Positions 10,786 to 22,350 are shown, numbered from the stretch's first letter. The stretch: DNA of 64,000 bases from Eutreptiella sp. 'Long Island Sound 2002' (GCA_964036045.1 OZ038381.1:103607367-103671366), one strand, 5' to 3'. Notes: generated from the sequence alone by a model not told the origin. Numbers and translations are program-made.

Positions 10786-11527
10786 TGTGTGTACATGTGC
10801 TTGAACCCCCCCCCCCCCCCACGAAATACACACACTTGGGTCTACTTTACTTTCCTAGGCTAGATCTTCCAGCAACCCTCTCAGCAACTCGCTAGAATAC
10901 TGCTCTACCGTCGCTAGAACAGTATTTTTTTCTCTTCAATTTAGGGGCAGAAATTTCAGATTTGGAAAAATATGATTTCGACCCCCTAGTATGGTACTGC
11001 GGGTCCAAGTGTTCTTATCACCTACCCCCCACCCCCGAGGGTTGGGGTAACCCCACCTTTTTTAGGTTCTAGCTGTTCGAACCAGATCTAGGCTAGAGCA
11101 AAATTGGGTTTTCTAGCATATACCGGGGAGGACCGTCTTGCTGAAACACCTTGCACCATTTGCTTCCTCATATGACCCGATGTATTTGGACAGCAAGGAG
11201 TTGGACATGCTGCCCTGACCGCCCTCTAGTGCACTTTTTGTTGTGCGCCGCCCAATGGGCCCTGTACTTGCCACTAGGGCACGTCGCGTGGCCCAGTCGG
11301 GGGCACCCTAGGCTGACCCGCTACGCCTACAGCATGGGCATGTTGTTCTAGCAGTAGTGCTACAAACCCTAGATCGCCTCCAACGTGGGGCACCTTGGTC
11401 TGTGGTGGCTGCGCGGCAACAAGATGGCCTACATCTTCCTTCGGTGGACCAGGGGTTGCCATAAGGACGCCCAGAGTTTTTTTTATTTTTTTTTACTAAG
11501 GCAACCACTCTCTGATGTGTCAAGCCT

Positions 11528-11606
11528 GGCATAGCTTAGTTGGTAGTGGCACTAGGCGCTAATTTCAGAGGTCCTGGGTTCAAACCCAGCTGCCTGCAAT
11601 TTTTTG
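11528..11606 (+). other. tRNA-like element (degenerate tRNA or SINE head)
   Basis: tagcttagttgg at about 11532 fits the internal A box of tRNA genes, and ggttcaaaccc at about 11578 fits the B box, at tRNA-like spacing. The T arm is complete (ctggg, ttcaaac, cccag) and a T6 run follows at about 11600 as a possible Pol III terminator. The two halves of the acceptor stem do not pair, and the D and anticodon stems are poor. A functional tRNA is therefore unlikely. A tRNA-derived SINE or tRNA pseudogene is the better reading. Confidence 0.4.
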
Positions 11607-11640
11607 CCTTTGCTTTTTTGGTGTTTCTTTATGTCTTCAT

Positions 11641-12308
11641 GTTTGCCCCCCGCTCTGAAGCGGTGGGGATCCCCGAGACGGCAGGGGTGAGGTAGCCACA
11701 TTGCCCACAAGTGGGCCACTTCTGATCCCCCCCCCCCCCCCCCCCCACCCGCTCTGAAGCGCTGGGGATACCGGAGACGGCAATGGTGAGGTAGCCACAT
11801 TGTCCACTTGTGGGCCACTTCTGATTTTGCCCCCCGCTCTGCAGCGGTGGGGATCCCCGAGACGGCAGGGGTGACGTAGCCACTTTGCCCGCAAATGGGC
11901 CACTTCTGATTTTCCCCACCGCTCTGCAGAGCGGTGGGGATCCCCGAGACGGCAGGGGTGATGTAGCCACTTTGCCCACTTGTGGGCCGCTTCTGATTCC
12001 CCCCCCCCCCCCGCTCTGCAGCGGTGGGGATCCCCGAGACGGCAGGGGTGACGTAGCCACATTGCCCACACGTGGGCCACTCCTGATTTTGCCCCCCGCT
12101 CTGAAGCGGTGGGGATCCCCGAGACGGCAGGGGTGACGTAGCCACTTTGCCCACTTGTGGGCCACTTCTGATCCCCCCCCCCCCCCCGCTCTGCAGCGGT
12201 GGGGATCCCGGAGACGGCAGGGGTGAGGTAGCCACATTGCCCACACGTGGGCCACTTCTGATTTTGCCCCCCGCTCTGAAGCGGTGGGGATCCCCGAGAC
12301 GGCAGGAG
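11641..12308. repeat. Tandem array of about 89-bp units, eight copies
   Basis: Units begin with a ccccccgctctgaagcggtg core near 11650, 11748, 11835, 11925, 12010, 12097, 12185 and 12272, a period of about 85-98 bp. Each unit holds a small dyad around gctctgaagc/gctctgcagc, a gatccccgagacggcagg segment and a half beginning cacttgtgggcc. Length differences come mostly from C homopolymers of 6 to 18 between units. The three minus-strand ORFs of 232-259 codons arise from the array and are not genes. Confidence 0.9.
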
Positions 12309-12479
12309 GTCGCGCGCGAGGTCGCTGCCATACAAGCGAGTGAACGACGTCTGGGTGGACTACTCCCTGAGCCACACTAAACTGCTGCCACAACCATGCC
12401 ATCTACTTCTGCATAATCGTCTACGAGACTTCAACACCAATGAGGTACGCACGGAAAAGTGGATAAGGGCGGCTCAAAA

Positions 12480-13030
12480 CTGGGTCAAGGGGAGCTGTAT
12501 TCATCCGTCTGGGCACCACAACTGGACTAGGATCGTTTTTTTTGAAAAAACATGGTTTTGGCCCGTTTTTGAGCCATTTGTGGTCCCAAACTAGCCCAGT
12601 TTCAAGGCCCTTTCGACCTTGAGAGGGGCCAAAATTGATCAAAATGGGCTCCAAATGGGCTCATTCCACTTGTTTGTGCACCCCAAATAGTCCAAAAGTG
12701 TCTTTGGAAAAACACATTTTTGATCCATTTTTAATTGATTTTTTGGTCCCAAAACAGCCCATTTTCAAGGCATTTTGTGACTTTGGAGTGGCCAAAATGG
12801 CTTGCAATGGGCTCAAAATGGGCTCATTTCACTTGTTTGTGCTCTCCAAATTGTCTAGGATCATTTTTGGAAAAACTCATTTTTGACCCATTTTTGACCA
12901 TTTTTGGGAGTTTAGGAGGGCCAAAACAGGCCACCACGAGCTCAAAACACACCAAAAAAACTCGTTTTGGCATTCCATGTGGTCCGGGATCATTTTTGAA
13001 AAAAAGTTACTTTTTTGCACCTGGTGCACC
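12480..13030. repeat. Degenerate tandem repeat of about 160 bp, AT-rich
   Basis: Four diverged units can be aligned on the motif ggatcattttt-gaaaaa at about 12530, 12698, 12858 and 12989, each preceded by a form of cacttgtttgtgc or caatgggctcaaaatgg. Short ORFs through it are rich in Phe and Lys and are not supported as genes. Confidence 0.6.
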
Positions 13031-13796
13031 TTGTTGACCCATTTTGGCACCCACCTCTTTGGGCTGCCTCTTGCAGGTTGCCGCGGATTATTGGGCTTAG
13101 GTACGGAGGTCTAGGCGGCTGTTAGGGCAATTTTGAGGGGTGGAAAACAACCAAAAGTGGGCGGTTGCAGGTGGAATAGGTGCGCTCGGAGTCGCGTTTT
13201 CTGTGGGTGTAGTAGCAGTGCTGCTAGTGGTGGTTTGGATGAAAATGATGATGATGAGGAGGAGTACATGTCTGGTGGCTGTGCGGTAAGTGCCAAAAGC
13301 TTGCATTCCTCCTTATATCATGACAGCCCAGAATCTCAACCCCAACCCAAGAAGTATCGCGAGTGACTGTTCGTAGTCACCGAGAAGGGGTGGTGGATGT
13401 TGATGCCATGTCAAGTGATGGTTGCCCCGTAAAGATTCGGACCAAAGGGGAGTGCATCGTTCACAGTTTGAGTTAAGGACCGCGATCCATTGGCTTCTTT
13501 GCACCATGTCACTGCGTCGCCCTGGACCACTTGAGTTCCCGGGTGTGTGTGGACAATATTTGCTTCAGGCACATATAATGGAAGCCTAGCCGTTCATTGC
13601 ATGTGTTATATTTTGGGTCTAGAACCGTGATGCAGAGGTTCCGGGACTCGACTTCTCCACTGCCTCCCGGGTTATTAAAACACGGATTGAGTATTTCTTA
13701 TGCACTGGTATAGCCCCGTTTGTTTTCTTTTTTGTCTTTGTCTTTGGTGAGGTGAGGTATTTGGGGAGCATTGCCATCCTTCAATGCACCAGGCAT

Positions 13797-14012
13797 TATT
13801 GGGAAAATGGCCGGAAGTTTTCAAAGTTGCTTAGAAAAACACTTGGAAGTTTTGGCACCAAAATTGGGCCCTAAAACGCAACTGATATCGCTGGGAAGAT
13901 TCGGTGGGAAAATGCCTACAAGTTTTGAAAGTCGCTTGGAAAAATCTGAAAATGCTAGGAAGTTTTGGCAGCCGGGTTGGCCCCCAAAACGCGACCGATA
14001 TCACTAGGAATG
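13797..14012 (+). repeat. Two-copy tandem duplication, about 108-bp unit
   Basis: The segment from 13797 (gggaaaatggccggaagttt) recurs at about 13907 (gggaaaatgcctacaagttt). Both units end in a cgcaactgatatc/cgcgaccgatatc block. Divergence is moderate and no gene is seen. Confidence 0.65.
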
Positions 14013-14202
14013 TTCCATGGACCTTCCGCCCAGCCATCCCCGGGTAGCTCAGAAGAAATTTTGGTGCCGATTTCTCAAATGTACCTCATGATACAAGTCC
14101 CATTTGTTGAGCACAAGTGCTGAGCATTCTCAAAAATTCTAAGCAATATGCCCCAGCATTTTGTTGCCATTTTTTACCTTCTACGCCGTGCGTTCTAGCT
14201 CT

Positions 14203-14363
14203 ATGTGTTGTGTTGTGTTGTGTTGTGTTGTGTTGTGTTGTGTTGTGTTGTGTTGTGTTGTGTTGTGTTGTGTTGTGTTGTGTTGTGTTGTGTTGTGTTG
14301 TGTTGTGTTGTGTTGTGTTGTGTTGTGTTGTGTTGTGTTGTGTTGTGTTGTGTTGTGTTGTGT
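14203..14363 (+). repeat. (TGTTG)n pentanucleotide microsatellite
   Basis: About 32 nearly perfect units of tgttg, followed to about 14415 by decayed gttgc/gcggtg variants. All long ORFs over this stretch (Cys-Val on one strand, Thr-Gln-His-Asn on the other) come from the repeat. Confidence 0.98.
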
Positions 14364-14419
14364 AGCGTTGCATTGTGCCGTGTTGCGGTGCGGTGCCGTG
14401 CGGTGCGTTGCGTGCAAGG

Positions 14420-16009
14420 TTGGTGTTTGGTGCTTCGGAAAGGGTGCATCTGTGTTGATAGTGCTTTCTTTTGTGTTGATAGTGCTTTCTTTCGTTGTGT
14501 TCTTGTCTTCATACTTCGCAAGTTGTGACACGGACCTTTTGCACTTCATGCCATGGAGGTATGTTTCTATGTCACGCAACTTGAGTATGTGAAGGGTGGG
14601 GATGTATTGCAATGAGCGGTGCCGGACCGGCACTTGAAAACTTGGGCACGCTAAGAAAAATATTGTAGTCGCACTTGAATTGACCCATTCATACACCTAT
14701 CATTAATATCCAAATGTGCAGGACAAAAACACCTGAACGGCAGCACAGATTCAATGCAAGTAGACCTACTTCACCGACTATCGGATTTGCGTGTTTGTTT
14801 TTGCAATTTCTTCACAAATGTGCCTAAAAAGGAGTAAAATGGTTAGTTCTCCAGCAATTGCAAATTTTTACAGCACCTACAGATGGTCCTCTCATCTTTT
14901 TAAAATACGACATTTGCTCATGACTGTACTAAGGTTTCCGTTGGTTGTCAGATACGGCACAAGGCGTCAACAAAATCTGTGGCCTGCATACCGGGGCGGT
15001 TGGTTGCGTTAGGAATAGGCCCACATTTGGGTGGTTCCTACTGCGCTACAGCACAATCTTTCCATATGAAATACTGCGAACTGGTGACGAACACCTAGGT
15101 ACAGGGGTTGTCGGTGAAAATGTTGTTTTTTCTTTGAAAATGCAATTTTCAAGCATATTTACCGTGCTGTGTGTGGATCCGCTTCCCCCGCTCATTAGCA
15201 TAAGTCCGGTTGCGTTGGCCATTTCGGAATTGGAGTGCCCAGGGTGGTCTGTCGGTGTGTCGCGTGTTCGAGATCCGACAATTGTGGATTTCGGCAAGCG
15301 CGTGTGCTAACGTGCAATCAGATTTTCAACAAAAGCGGTGTTCCACTTCGTACCGTCACCCGGGTGGTTTCACACGTTTTAGTGCTGAAAAAATAAATGT
15401 CCAATATTCACACCCAAGCATTTGCATGTGTTGATTGGTTAATTTTTCTGCCCTTCTACATCACCGGGTGCACTTTACCAACATTTTTTGTTCGCTGCTC
15501 TTGGAGTACTCATTTCAATGTGTCATTGCTTTAGTGCTTGCATGCCATGTCACGTTGCTGGTGCGCTTTGAAACAATTTGTGTTTTCATCTCGTTTCAAA
15601 GTTTTGCTGGTTTAGTGCTAATACCAGCATGCATCCAGTGACCACTAGGAAATACCAGCATGCATTCAGTGACTACCGGTATGGGGTGAGATTGACCTTG
15701 TGCACTGCTTTGGACCCAAGCCAATCGGTAAACGACTAGTGGCTGTGCATGGCACTCCATATTGGCCGGCTTTAAGGGCTGGACCTCAGTTGGGTCTGAG
15801 GGGTAGGAAGGGAGAGGGGGGGCGAACGGCCTGTGCTGCCCAAGTCTGTGCCGTGCCGCTGCATGCCATGCCATGGGGGGGAGGGGGGGCATCAAAGCGT
15901 TGTGCCACTTGCTTTCGAGTGTACTTTGGACCTCCACTCCACAATGTGCGCCGCCCCTTGGGGGGGCGGGGGGTCAGGACCGCCGATCCAGGTGGATTGG
16001 ATTGCCCAG
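14420..16009. other. AT-richer DNA without recognised genes
   Basis: Only short ORFs with no familiar domains. A short direct duplication built on accagcatgcat and cagtgac lies at about 15623-15680. Nothing else is recognisable. Confidence 0.4.
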
Positions 16010-16150
16010 TCCCCACCAGCACCAGTATGACCAGCACCAGCAACCAGCACCAACAAAACCAACACCAGCATCACCACCATCAGCAAAAACCACAACAAAG
16101 CCAGCGCCAGCACCAGCACCGGCAGCAGCAACAGCACTGGCACCAATAAT
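16010..16150 (+). repeat. (CAN)n imperfect trinucleotide repeat
   Basis: Dense caccag/cagcaa/caacac repetition, which reads as Gln/His-rich or Thr/Pro-rich protein depending on frame. It lies upstream of HID1 but has no visible link to it. Confidence 0.75.
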
Positions 16151-16862
16151 ATTGGTGCCCCTCCTCACCAACCCGTCAGCATGTTGGGTGTACCCCCCAC
16201 CCCCCACCTGCTTCTGGACTGTTCCATCACAACCCAGACTGCAGATGAGCCCACAAACGGGCTCACCACACTTCCCAGCAGAGTTGTCTGAAACCAAAGC
16301 TACGTACTACTGGTTGGTCCCCCTGCCAGTTGCCAGGACACTCCCATTGGATGATAAACAGTAGCCATTGGCACAAATTAGAGATGTGGATCGCCTGTCT
16401 ACACACGCCTAATTGCATAGTGGCATCTGTTGAGGACTGCACTCCCCATGTACACAACATTCACGTCCATGTTGCTGGTTTCACATTACGAATTGACTCT
16501 TGTGCAAATCTTACATGCAACTGAACCACCTGTTTTCCGGTGAAATGATGCACTTGAGGGACACAACCAGCCAGAGGGATAAGGCTTGATATCAGAAGTT
16601 GGCTGGCGCCGGAAACTGCCCGCAGCATCGCCGGACTGAACCAATCCTATCCACAACTGGCTGGCCCGCTGGCTTGCTTTACATTCAAACTGCAACAGCC
16701 CTTGTTGCATTGATCTGCGGCTGCCATGGGGGAGGGCAGTCGAAAGCATCCAGCCAAGGCTTGCTGTGGCTAGGAACACACCCAACCACTACTTCGTTGA
16801 GTGGCATTGGTCTCTTTTTGCAGAAAGGGATTGTTGTTGGGTTCCATAGTTCTGGAAGCGGC

Positions 16863-19175
16863 ATGGGCGCCAGTGACTCCAAGTACCTCTTCCGACATCG
16901 TGTGAATCAACTGGTCACTCGCCCCATTCCGGCGGATGATCATGAATTCTGGAAGTTGGTGTTCATCTCCAATTTGTCCGCCGAGGATATCTTTGCCCTA
17001 GTGCAACCCTCCGACGTGCGACGGTTGCGCCGAAAACAACCGATCAATTTGGCCACGCTCATATTTAAGAGCATCGAGCAATTGTTCTTGTTCACATCCG
17101 CTGACCAATCAGATTATTCTTCCGCCCGCAACTCCATACGGATTCTGTCACGCATTATACCTTTCGTCTTTGAGAACGGCCGCTTTGACAGTGATGAGGA
17201 TGACGAGGAACCTCCTCCAAGTGCCCACGTTCCGCAAGGACTTGAAGACACCGCACTCGACCGCGGAGTGCCACAAGCTTCGGCACCCCTACCCGCAGGA
17301 TATGATTTTGTGGAGAACTTCTTTTGGAACAACAGAATCCTCCAGCCAGATGGGCAAGACATTGTCTACTCGGTTTTAGGAGATCAACCGCTAACGATGC
17401 CGCTGGGCAGGCTACTAGTGACGTTGTTGTTGGATTGTTGCGCATACCCCGGTTTCACGCAACCGCCGGGTACTAAGGAAATGGGCCCCGTGCCAGGACA
17501 TCCATATTTGGAGACCAAACGGCTGTGGTGCGGTGGAGTTGGTGTCCCTGACTGCCAAATCCCATCTAGTAATGCAACCATCGACTCAGACCGAATTGAT
17601 GTGCTTCGGTGTATTTTGGCATGTTGCACACAAACATTGTATGAGAAGGACGGCCTTTACCGAAACAGGTTCACGGAAGCCCTTGCAATTCCAACAAGCC
17701 CACAAGCTGTTACTTTATGTTATTCCATGCTCAATGTGGTTGCTGCTTACAACCCGCGAGGCACTTTACCTTACACCAGTTGGATGGGCGTTTCGCGGGA
17801 AGCGTTGGTGGATGCCGCGTTACATGTGCTGTTAACCGCTTTGGACTACAGCTATTTCTCGTGGCGTACCCCAGGTGACAAGAACACTCAAGAACACTCA
17901 AGTACACAGGCCTCCAGTTCAAGTGCTTCCAACGAGCATTCTTTCTGGATCGTTCTTCAGAATATTACTTCCGAGTCCGATTGTCAAGTCATCTACAAGG
18001 GGCTCACAACACTGTTGGGGAACCATGTCGACGCAGCCAACACTTACCTTCCGATGTCACAAAAGACGATCTCGTGCCACGCCGAACTATTGCTCCTGTT
18101 GTGGAAGCTCATTGATGTGAACAAGACCTTCCGGGCCACCATTTGCAAAAAGTTTGACATTTGCCAACTAATGGTCTGTCTCCTTTGGTATGTATACGAG
18201 TCGCATGGCGACCAAATTAAGAACGGCATCTTGCAAATCACGACATTCATCATCCTATCGTTGTCTGGGGAGAGGGATCTTGGGATCGCTCTCAACGCGC
18301 CATTCACAAAAAGCTTCCCAGTCGAGATGGCGTTATTTGCGGGCAATCATGTTGATCTACTGCTCATGTTGTTCCACCATGTCATTATGACTAATAAGCC
18401 ATGGGTGAAGTCATTGCACGATTGCTTGTTTATCACCATTTGCAACCTGAGCCCCTACATCAAGGGTATGTCAATGAATACAGCATCCAAGCTCATCCAC
18501 TTGATTGATGTGTTCACAAGCCCAAAGAACATGGCAAGGGCGGACGCCAAGCACATCACCAACGTGGGCCTTTTGGTGGAGTCGTTCAACAACCTTATCC
18601 AGTATCAATATGAAGGCAATGTAAGCGTTGTGTATGGCATTATTCGGGCTCACCAATGCTTTGAGCGTATTGAGCAAATGTGTTCCGACCCAAAACCAGG
18701 GGACGACCCTCATTTGCCCAAATTGCATCCGCAAGTGCGAGAACAAATTCAGATAAACACCATCATGAGGTTGCTCGCTGCTTTGAAGCCTGAACTGGAA
18801 GCGCGGCCCAAGGGAGCAACCGAGACGGAAATGCTGAGCTTCTTGCGAGCCACCACTCTTGTTGGCTTGTTACCTGTGCCCCACCCCATTCTGATCCGAC
18901 GCTTTGACTCCCAGACTCATACCCACGCGTGGGTAACGACGTGGACGTGGGGCATCATCTATTTACGGGCGATCACCCCACCAATGCTTGATGGCAACAA
19001 TATTCGCTTGTTTCGCATCACAGCCGGTGATGATTACGAGAAGCCTCCCGAGTCCAAGGGCAAGGAAAAAGGCCCAGTGCCCATCCCCATGCCGGCTTCG
19101 TCAAGTACACCTGCTGAATTTCCTGAGCCTGAGCCTGGGAAGCAAGACTTACCTCCTCGCCCTGGGTACCTGTAA
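16863..19175 (+). CDS. HID1: HID1 family protein (Golgi/trans-Golgi trafficking), intronless
   Basis: HID1 is a peripheral Golgi protein that acts in secretory and dense-core vesicle sorting in animals, with fungal relatives. The predicted protein is 770 residues, close to the 788 of the human protein. It is recognisable throughout: the N terminus MGASDSKYLFRHRVNQL, the block SLSGERDLGIALNAPF, LHDCLFITICNLSPYIKGMS, NNLIQYQYEGN, and near the end ATTLVGLLPVPHPILIRRF followed by TWGIIYLRAITPP. I chose the ATG at 16863, 88 codons inside the longest open frame. It gives the family start, an N-myristoylation signal (MG-x-x-x-S) as in animal HID1, and a good context (G at +4). The frame has no introns and ends in TAA. 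A Pro/Lys-rich tail of about 50 residues after the conserved end is unusual. No promoter element was identified. Confidence 0.96.
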   Translation: MGASDSKYLFRHRVNQLVTRPIPADDHEFWKLVFISNLSAEDIFALVQPSDVRRLRRKQPINLATLIFKSIEQLFLFTSADQSDYSSARNSIRILSRIIPFVFENGRFDSDEDDEEPPPSAHVPQGLEDTALDRGVPQASAPLPAGYDFVENFFWNNRILQPDGQDIVYSVLGDQPLTMPLGRLLVTLLLDCCAYPGFTQPPGTKEMGPVPGHPYLETKRLWCGGVGVPDCQIPSSNATIDSDRIDVLRCILACCTQTLYEKDGLYRNRFTEALAIPTSPQAVTLCYSMLNVVAAYNPRGTLPYTSWMGVSREALVDAALHVLLTALDYSYFSWRTPGDKNTQEHSSTQASSSSASNEHSFWIVLQNITSESDCQVIYKGLTTLLGNHVDAANTYLPMSQKTISCHAELLLLLWKLIDVNKTFRATICKKFDICQLMVCLLWYVYESHGDQIKNGILQITTFIILSLSGERDLGIALNAPFTKSFPVEMALFAGNHVDLLLMLFHHVIMTNKPWVKSLHDCLFITICNLSPYIKGMSMNTASKLIHLIDVFTSPKNMARADAKHITNVGLLVESFNNLIQYQYEGNVSVVYGIIRAHQCFERIEQMCSDPKPGDDPHLPKLHPQVREQIQINTIMRLLAALKPELEARPKGATETEMLSFLRATTLVGLLPVPHPILIRRFDSQTHTHAWVTTWTWGIIYLRAITPPMLDGNNIRLFRITAGDDYEKPPESKGKEKGPVPIPMPASSSTPAEFPEPEPGKQDLPPRPGYL

Positions 19176-21379
19176 CTGCAAGAGGTTTTGCTTGTGGACG
19201 GGCTTCGCCGGGAATGGTGTCTTTGCAAAGGCACGCCAAGCCAAGCGAGTATGATGGATGAAACTGAATCATCCTCCAAAAGTAGGTGAGAACGGGTTGT
19301 TCTGCAATTTCAAATCAGGGTCACTACAACGTTTTGGCCATGGCGATGGTATCATTGGCAAACAATGATCCATCACAGCGCCACGAAGGGCTGCATGTGC
19401 TGAGTGTGGGGCTTGCGACAAACATGGACGTGATTCCAAAGAGCAACAGTGTGGTGGTTCAAGTGGCACCTTCTGTTGCCCACCAGAGCCATGCATCGCT
19501 ATTCGACACGATTTGGCCTGTCCAAGTAGTTGCATGAACCAGTCATTGCTTTTCTTTCTTGGCGGAACGTCAGATTTTTGTGGTAGCCACACTCACAAGC
19601 TTCCTGGCTGTCAGTGCGGCCTGTCCCCATACAACGGTACCTCTGCCCTTTGCTAGGTGGTTTTTCGGGAACAATGCAAACTGGTCGGCCGTTCTGGGAA
19701 GCAGAATCCCTAGATGTTTGATTTTTCAGGTAAGGTAAGCAAGGGTCAGGCCGCAATGGCAGCCATTGATGTGCCACTTTTCTCAGTTGCATGCCAAATA
19801 GCGGGCATCTGTTCGCACAGTGTACAGTTGGCAGAGGAGAAAGCATTCCGTTGCATCGTGGTTGCGTCATAATGTCCAAAATGGCCTTTTGCGGCTGTTT
19901 TTTTTAGCTGCCAATGAATGTTTCTTGGGTGCCCGATCGTCTCAGGGCTCTTGCTCTTCTAATATCATCATGGAATCATCATCAAATCCACGTTCACTTG
20001 AATGATGGAGAGGGAGACAACATTGTTGCCATTGCTACGTTAGTTCAACGTTGATCGACATTAATCCTTTTACATCTGTTTCATGTCAGGTTTAGGGGGT
20101 AGTCAGGCTTCATCAATCAGTTGTACAATTCTGATGTTGTGAACAGATCTTTCGAACAAACGAAGTTTACTGTGACATCAGCCAGCACCTGATTAATTAC
20201 ATGGCGCAGGTTCTGACCCTTATTAACTCATATTGACCTGCTTTAGGGATCACGAGTCAGATTAAGACCACCTGCCAAATATTAGGGGTCACAGCTCACA
20301 GCAAAAAATAAGTGAGAGATCGCTACTTGCACTGCAGATTTGGCAGTGGTCAAGGCTGCTACGTTGCTGCAGGAACAATGACCCTGAAAGATCAGTCAGT
20401 GTGTCTTCCTTTCCCAGTTTTGGACCTGGTTTTCCCATGCAGGTCCCTGTGATCTGAGTGAGATTGTTCATGGTCTTTTAGCTTGCACGTTGATTTCCCT
20501 TCTGCAAACACTGTAGCCTCCCCCACTACCCTTCAGATTTTGCGCCCCCCCCCCCCCCCCACACCACTCCCGCTTGCAGTTGTCCACGGATGATTGCCGC
20601 GAGATATCCTGCAGCTCCTGGTGGGCAGTGAGGGGAGGCACATTAAGACTGCTTTATGCTCCATTTGCAATGCACACTCATGTAGTTTTGAGAAAAGGAG
20701 GTGCAGGGTATGTTGCATGGTATTCTTGCCCCAAAGCATTGCAGTATGTGGACAGATTGTGCAGACCAAGCTATCCACATGGAACTCAGCAAGCCATTTC
20801 TCCCTGCTTTCTTACACGAGATCTGCCGCCTGCATTATTCGTTCTTTCCTGCTTATTTGGGTCGACTGATGAGGTATTTGCAAGAATATATGATGCGTCT
20901 CCATTTAGCAAGCGCACAGAGCTTTGGGCAGGCTGGGATCTTATCCGCAGGTGCCCCTGTCGTCTCTGCATTCAGGAATTGCACGATAAAGGAATTGGGC
21001 CCTTGTAGCCACCCCCCCCCCCCCCCAAAAGGAGTAATGCACAAGGGGGGCATAAAAGAGCCAGTGAGCAGTGCAGCATGGTACAAAAGAACTTCATATG
21101 CAAGGACGGGATGTTTGTATATGTAGAGGATGGTTGGTTTCCCACAATTATCACTGACGCTAGCACATGTTGCCATCAATGTTGCCATTCATTTGCATAC
21201 TGCATCTGATGTGTTGTGCGGAGCAGGTGGTGCAGGTTTTTTTTTCTTGCTGATTTCTGGTGAGGCATCATAAGGGTTTTCCTGGGTTGGTGGATCCGCC
21301 CTATTGGATTGAAGAGCTTGGCAAAATGATATGCTGAGACTTGGGCACTGTCCAACGGACCACGACCCTCCAAAATGTG
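19176..21379. other. Intergenic region downstream of HID1, no gene recognised
   Basis: Short ORFs occur on both strands. The minus-strand frame 19499-19879 is Cys/Arg-rich but fits no family I can name. C homopolymers lie at about 20547-20560 and 21011-21026. No terminator or RNA gene could be assigned. Confidence 0.4.
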
Positions 21380-21610
21380 GTGAATACGAAAAAACCCCCG
21401 AGATGTACCAAAAAACCCCCTGCTTTGTACTAAAAAACCCCCTGTTTTGTACTAAAAAAACCCCTGTTTTGTACTGAAACCCCCCCCCCCTATTGTACTA
21501 AAAAACCCCCCCTTTTGTACCAAAAAACCTCCATTTTTGTACAAAAAACCCCTCGCTTTGTACCAAAAAAACACCCACTTTGTACTCAAACAAGCCTCCT
21601 TTTCACAACT
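21380..21610 (+). repeat. GTACTAAAAAACCCCC tandem motif, first cluster
   Basis: About ten irregular copies of a 20-22 bp unit, tgtactaaaaaaccccc with variable C and A run lengths, some with gtaccaaa. It belongs with the clusters at 22060-22240 (same strand) and 22235-22350 (opposite strand). Confidence 0.85.
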
Positions 21611-22059
21611 CAAAAAATTTACGTCCGCCAAACAGGAGAAGCCCCCTTTACCATGTCTCAAACCCTGCGAACCCCGCACACCCTGACCCACGTTCTTTGG
21701 GGGTGAAAATTGTCCGTTGCAGCTTCTTGCCTCCTCCTTTATGATACCCTGTGCTCCTGCATTGCTGCGATACTACATATCTACCCCCCCTGCAGTGTGC
21801 CCTCGGTGTATACGAATTCTTGAGTTGCTTTTTTTCTTTGGGCCCCAGGTCAGCCCTCCATCCCCCCCCCCCCAACCAAAAACTGCCACATCCCGCAGGC
21901 AATATGAATGTAAAACAGCACGGAAGCATGTACTAAAGCCGAAATGCACCACACCACTGACATTGGATTGTACAATTCTTCTGTCCCTTCACGTAATGGC
22001 CCCACAGAAGTCCAGTAGCAGATTTGACACGGAATGCTGATCACTGGCTTTGTAAGCAT

Positions 22060-22350
22060 ATAATGTACTAAAATGAAATGTACCAAAAGACCCCCCGAAA
22101 TGCACTAAAAAAGGCCCCGAAACGTACTAACAAACCCCCTATATGTAATAAAAGAGCCCCCAAAACGTACTAAACCCCCCCCCAAATGTACTAAAATACC
22201 CCCCGCCCAAAACCCCCCCAGTTATACTAATAAATCCCCGGGGGTTTTTTTAGTATAAGACGGGGGGTTTTTTAGTGCATTTTAAAGTGGGGGGTTTTTT
22301 AGTACAAAAGGGGGGTTTTTTAGTACAAAAACGGGGAGTTTTTTAGTATG
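22060..22350. repeat. GTACTAAAAAACCCCC motif clusters meeting head to head
   Basis: Copies read in the + orientation from 22060 to about 22240, then as the reverse complement (ggggggttttttagtac) to about 22345. The turn is at cccgggggtttttttagta near 22238. Confidence 0.85.

Noticed and set aside
11552-12402. Three minus-strand ORFs of 232-259 codons with repeating Ser-Gly-Pro motifs
   Set aside because: They follow the 89-bp tandem array, change frame with C-run length and have no start or domain signals.
14117-14696. Long Cys-Val and Thr-Gln-His-Asn ORFs
   Set aside because: They are translations of the (TGTTG)n microsatellite.
16599-16862. 88-residue N-terminal extension of HID1
   Set aside because: It has no similarity to HID1 proteins, whereas the ATG at 16863 gives the conserved myristoylated start.
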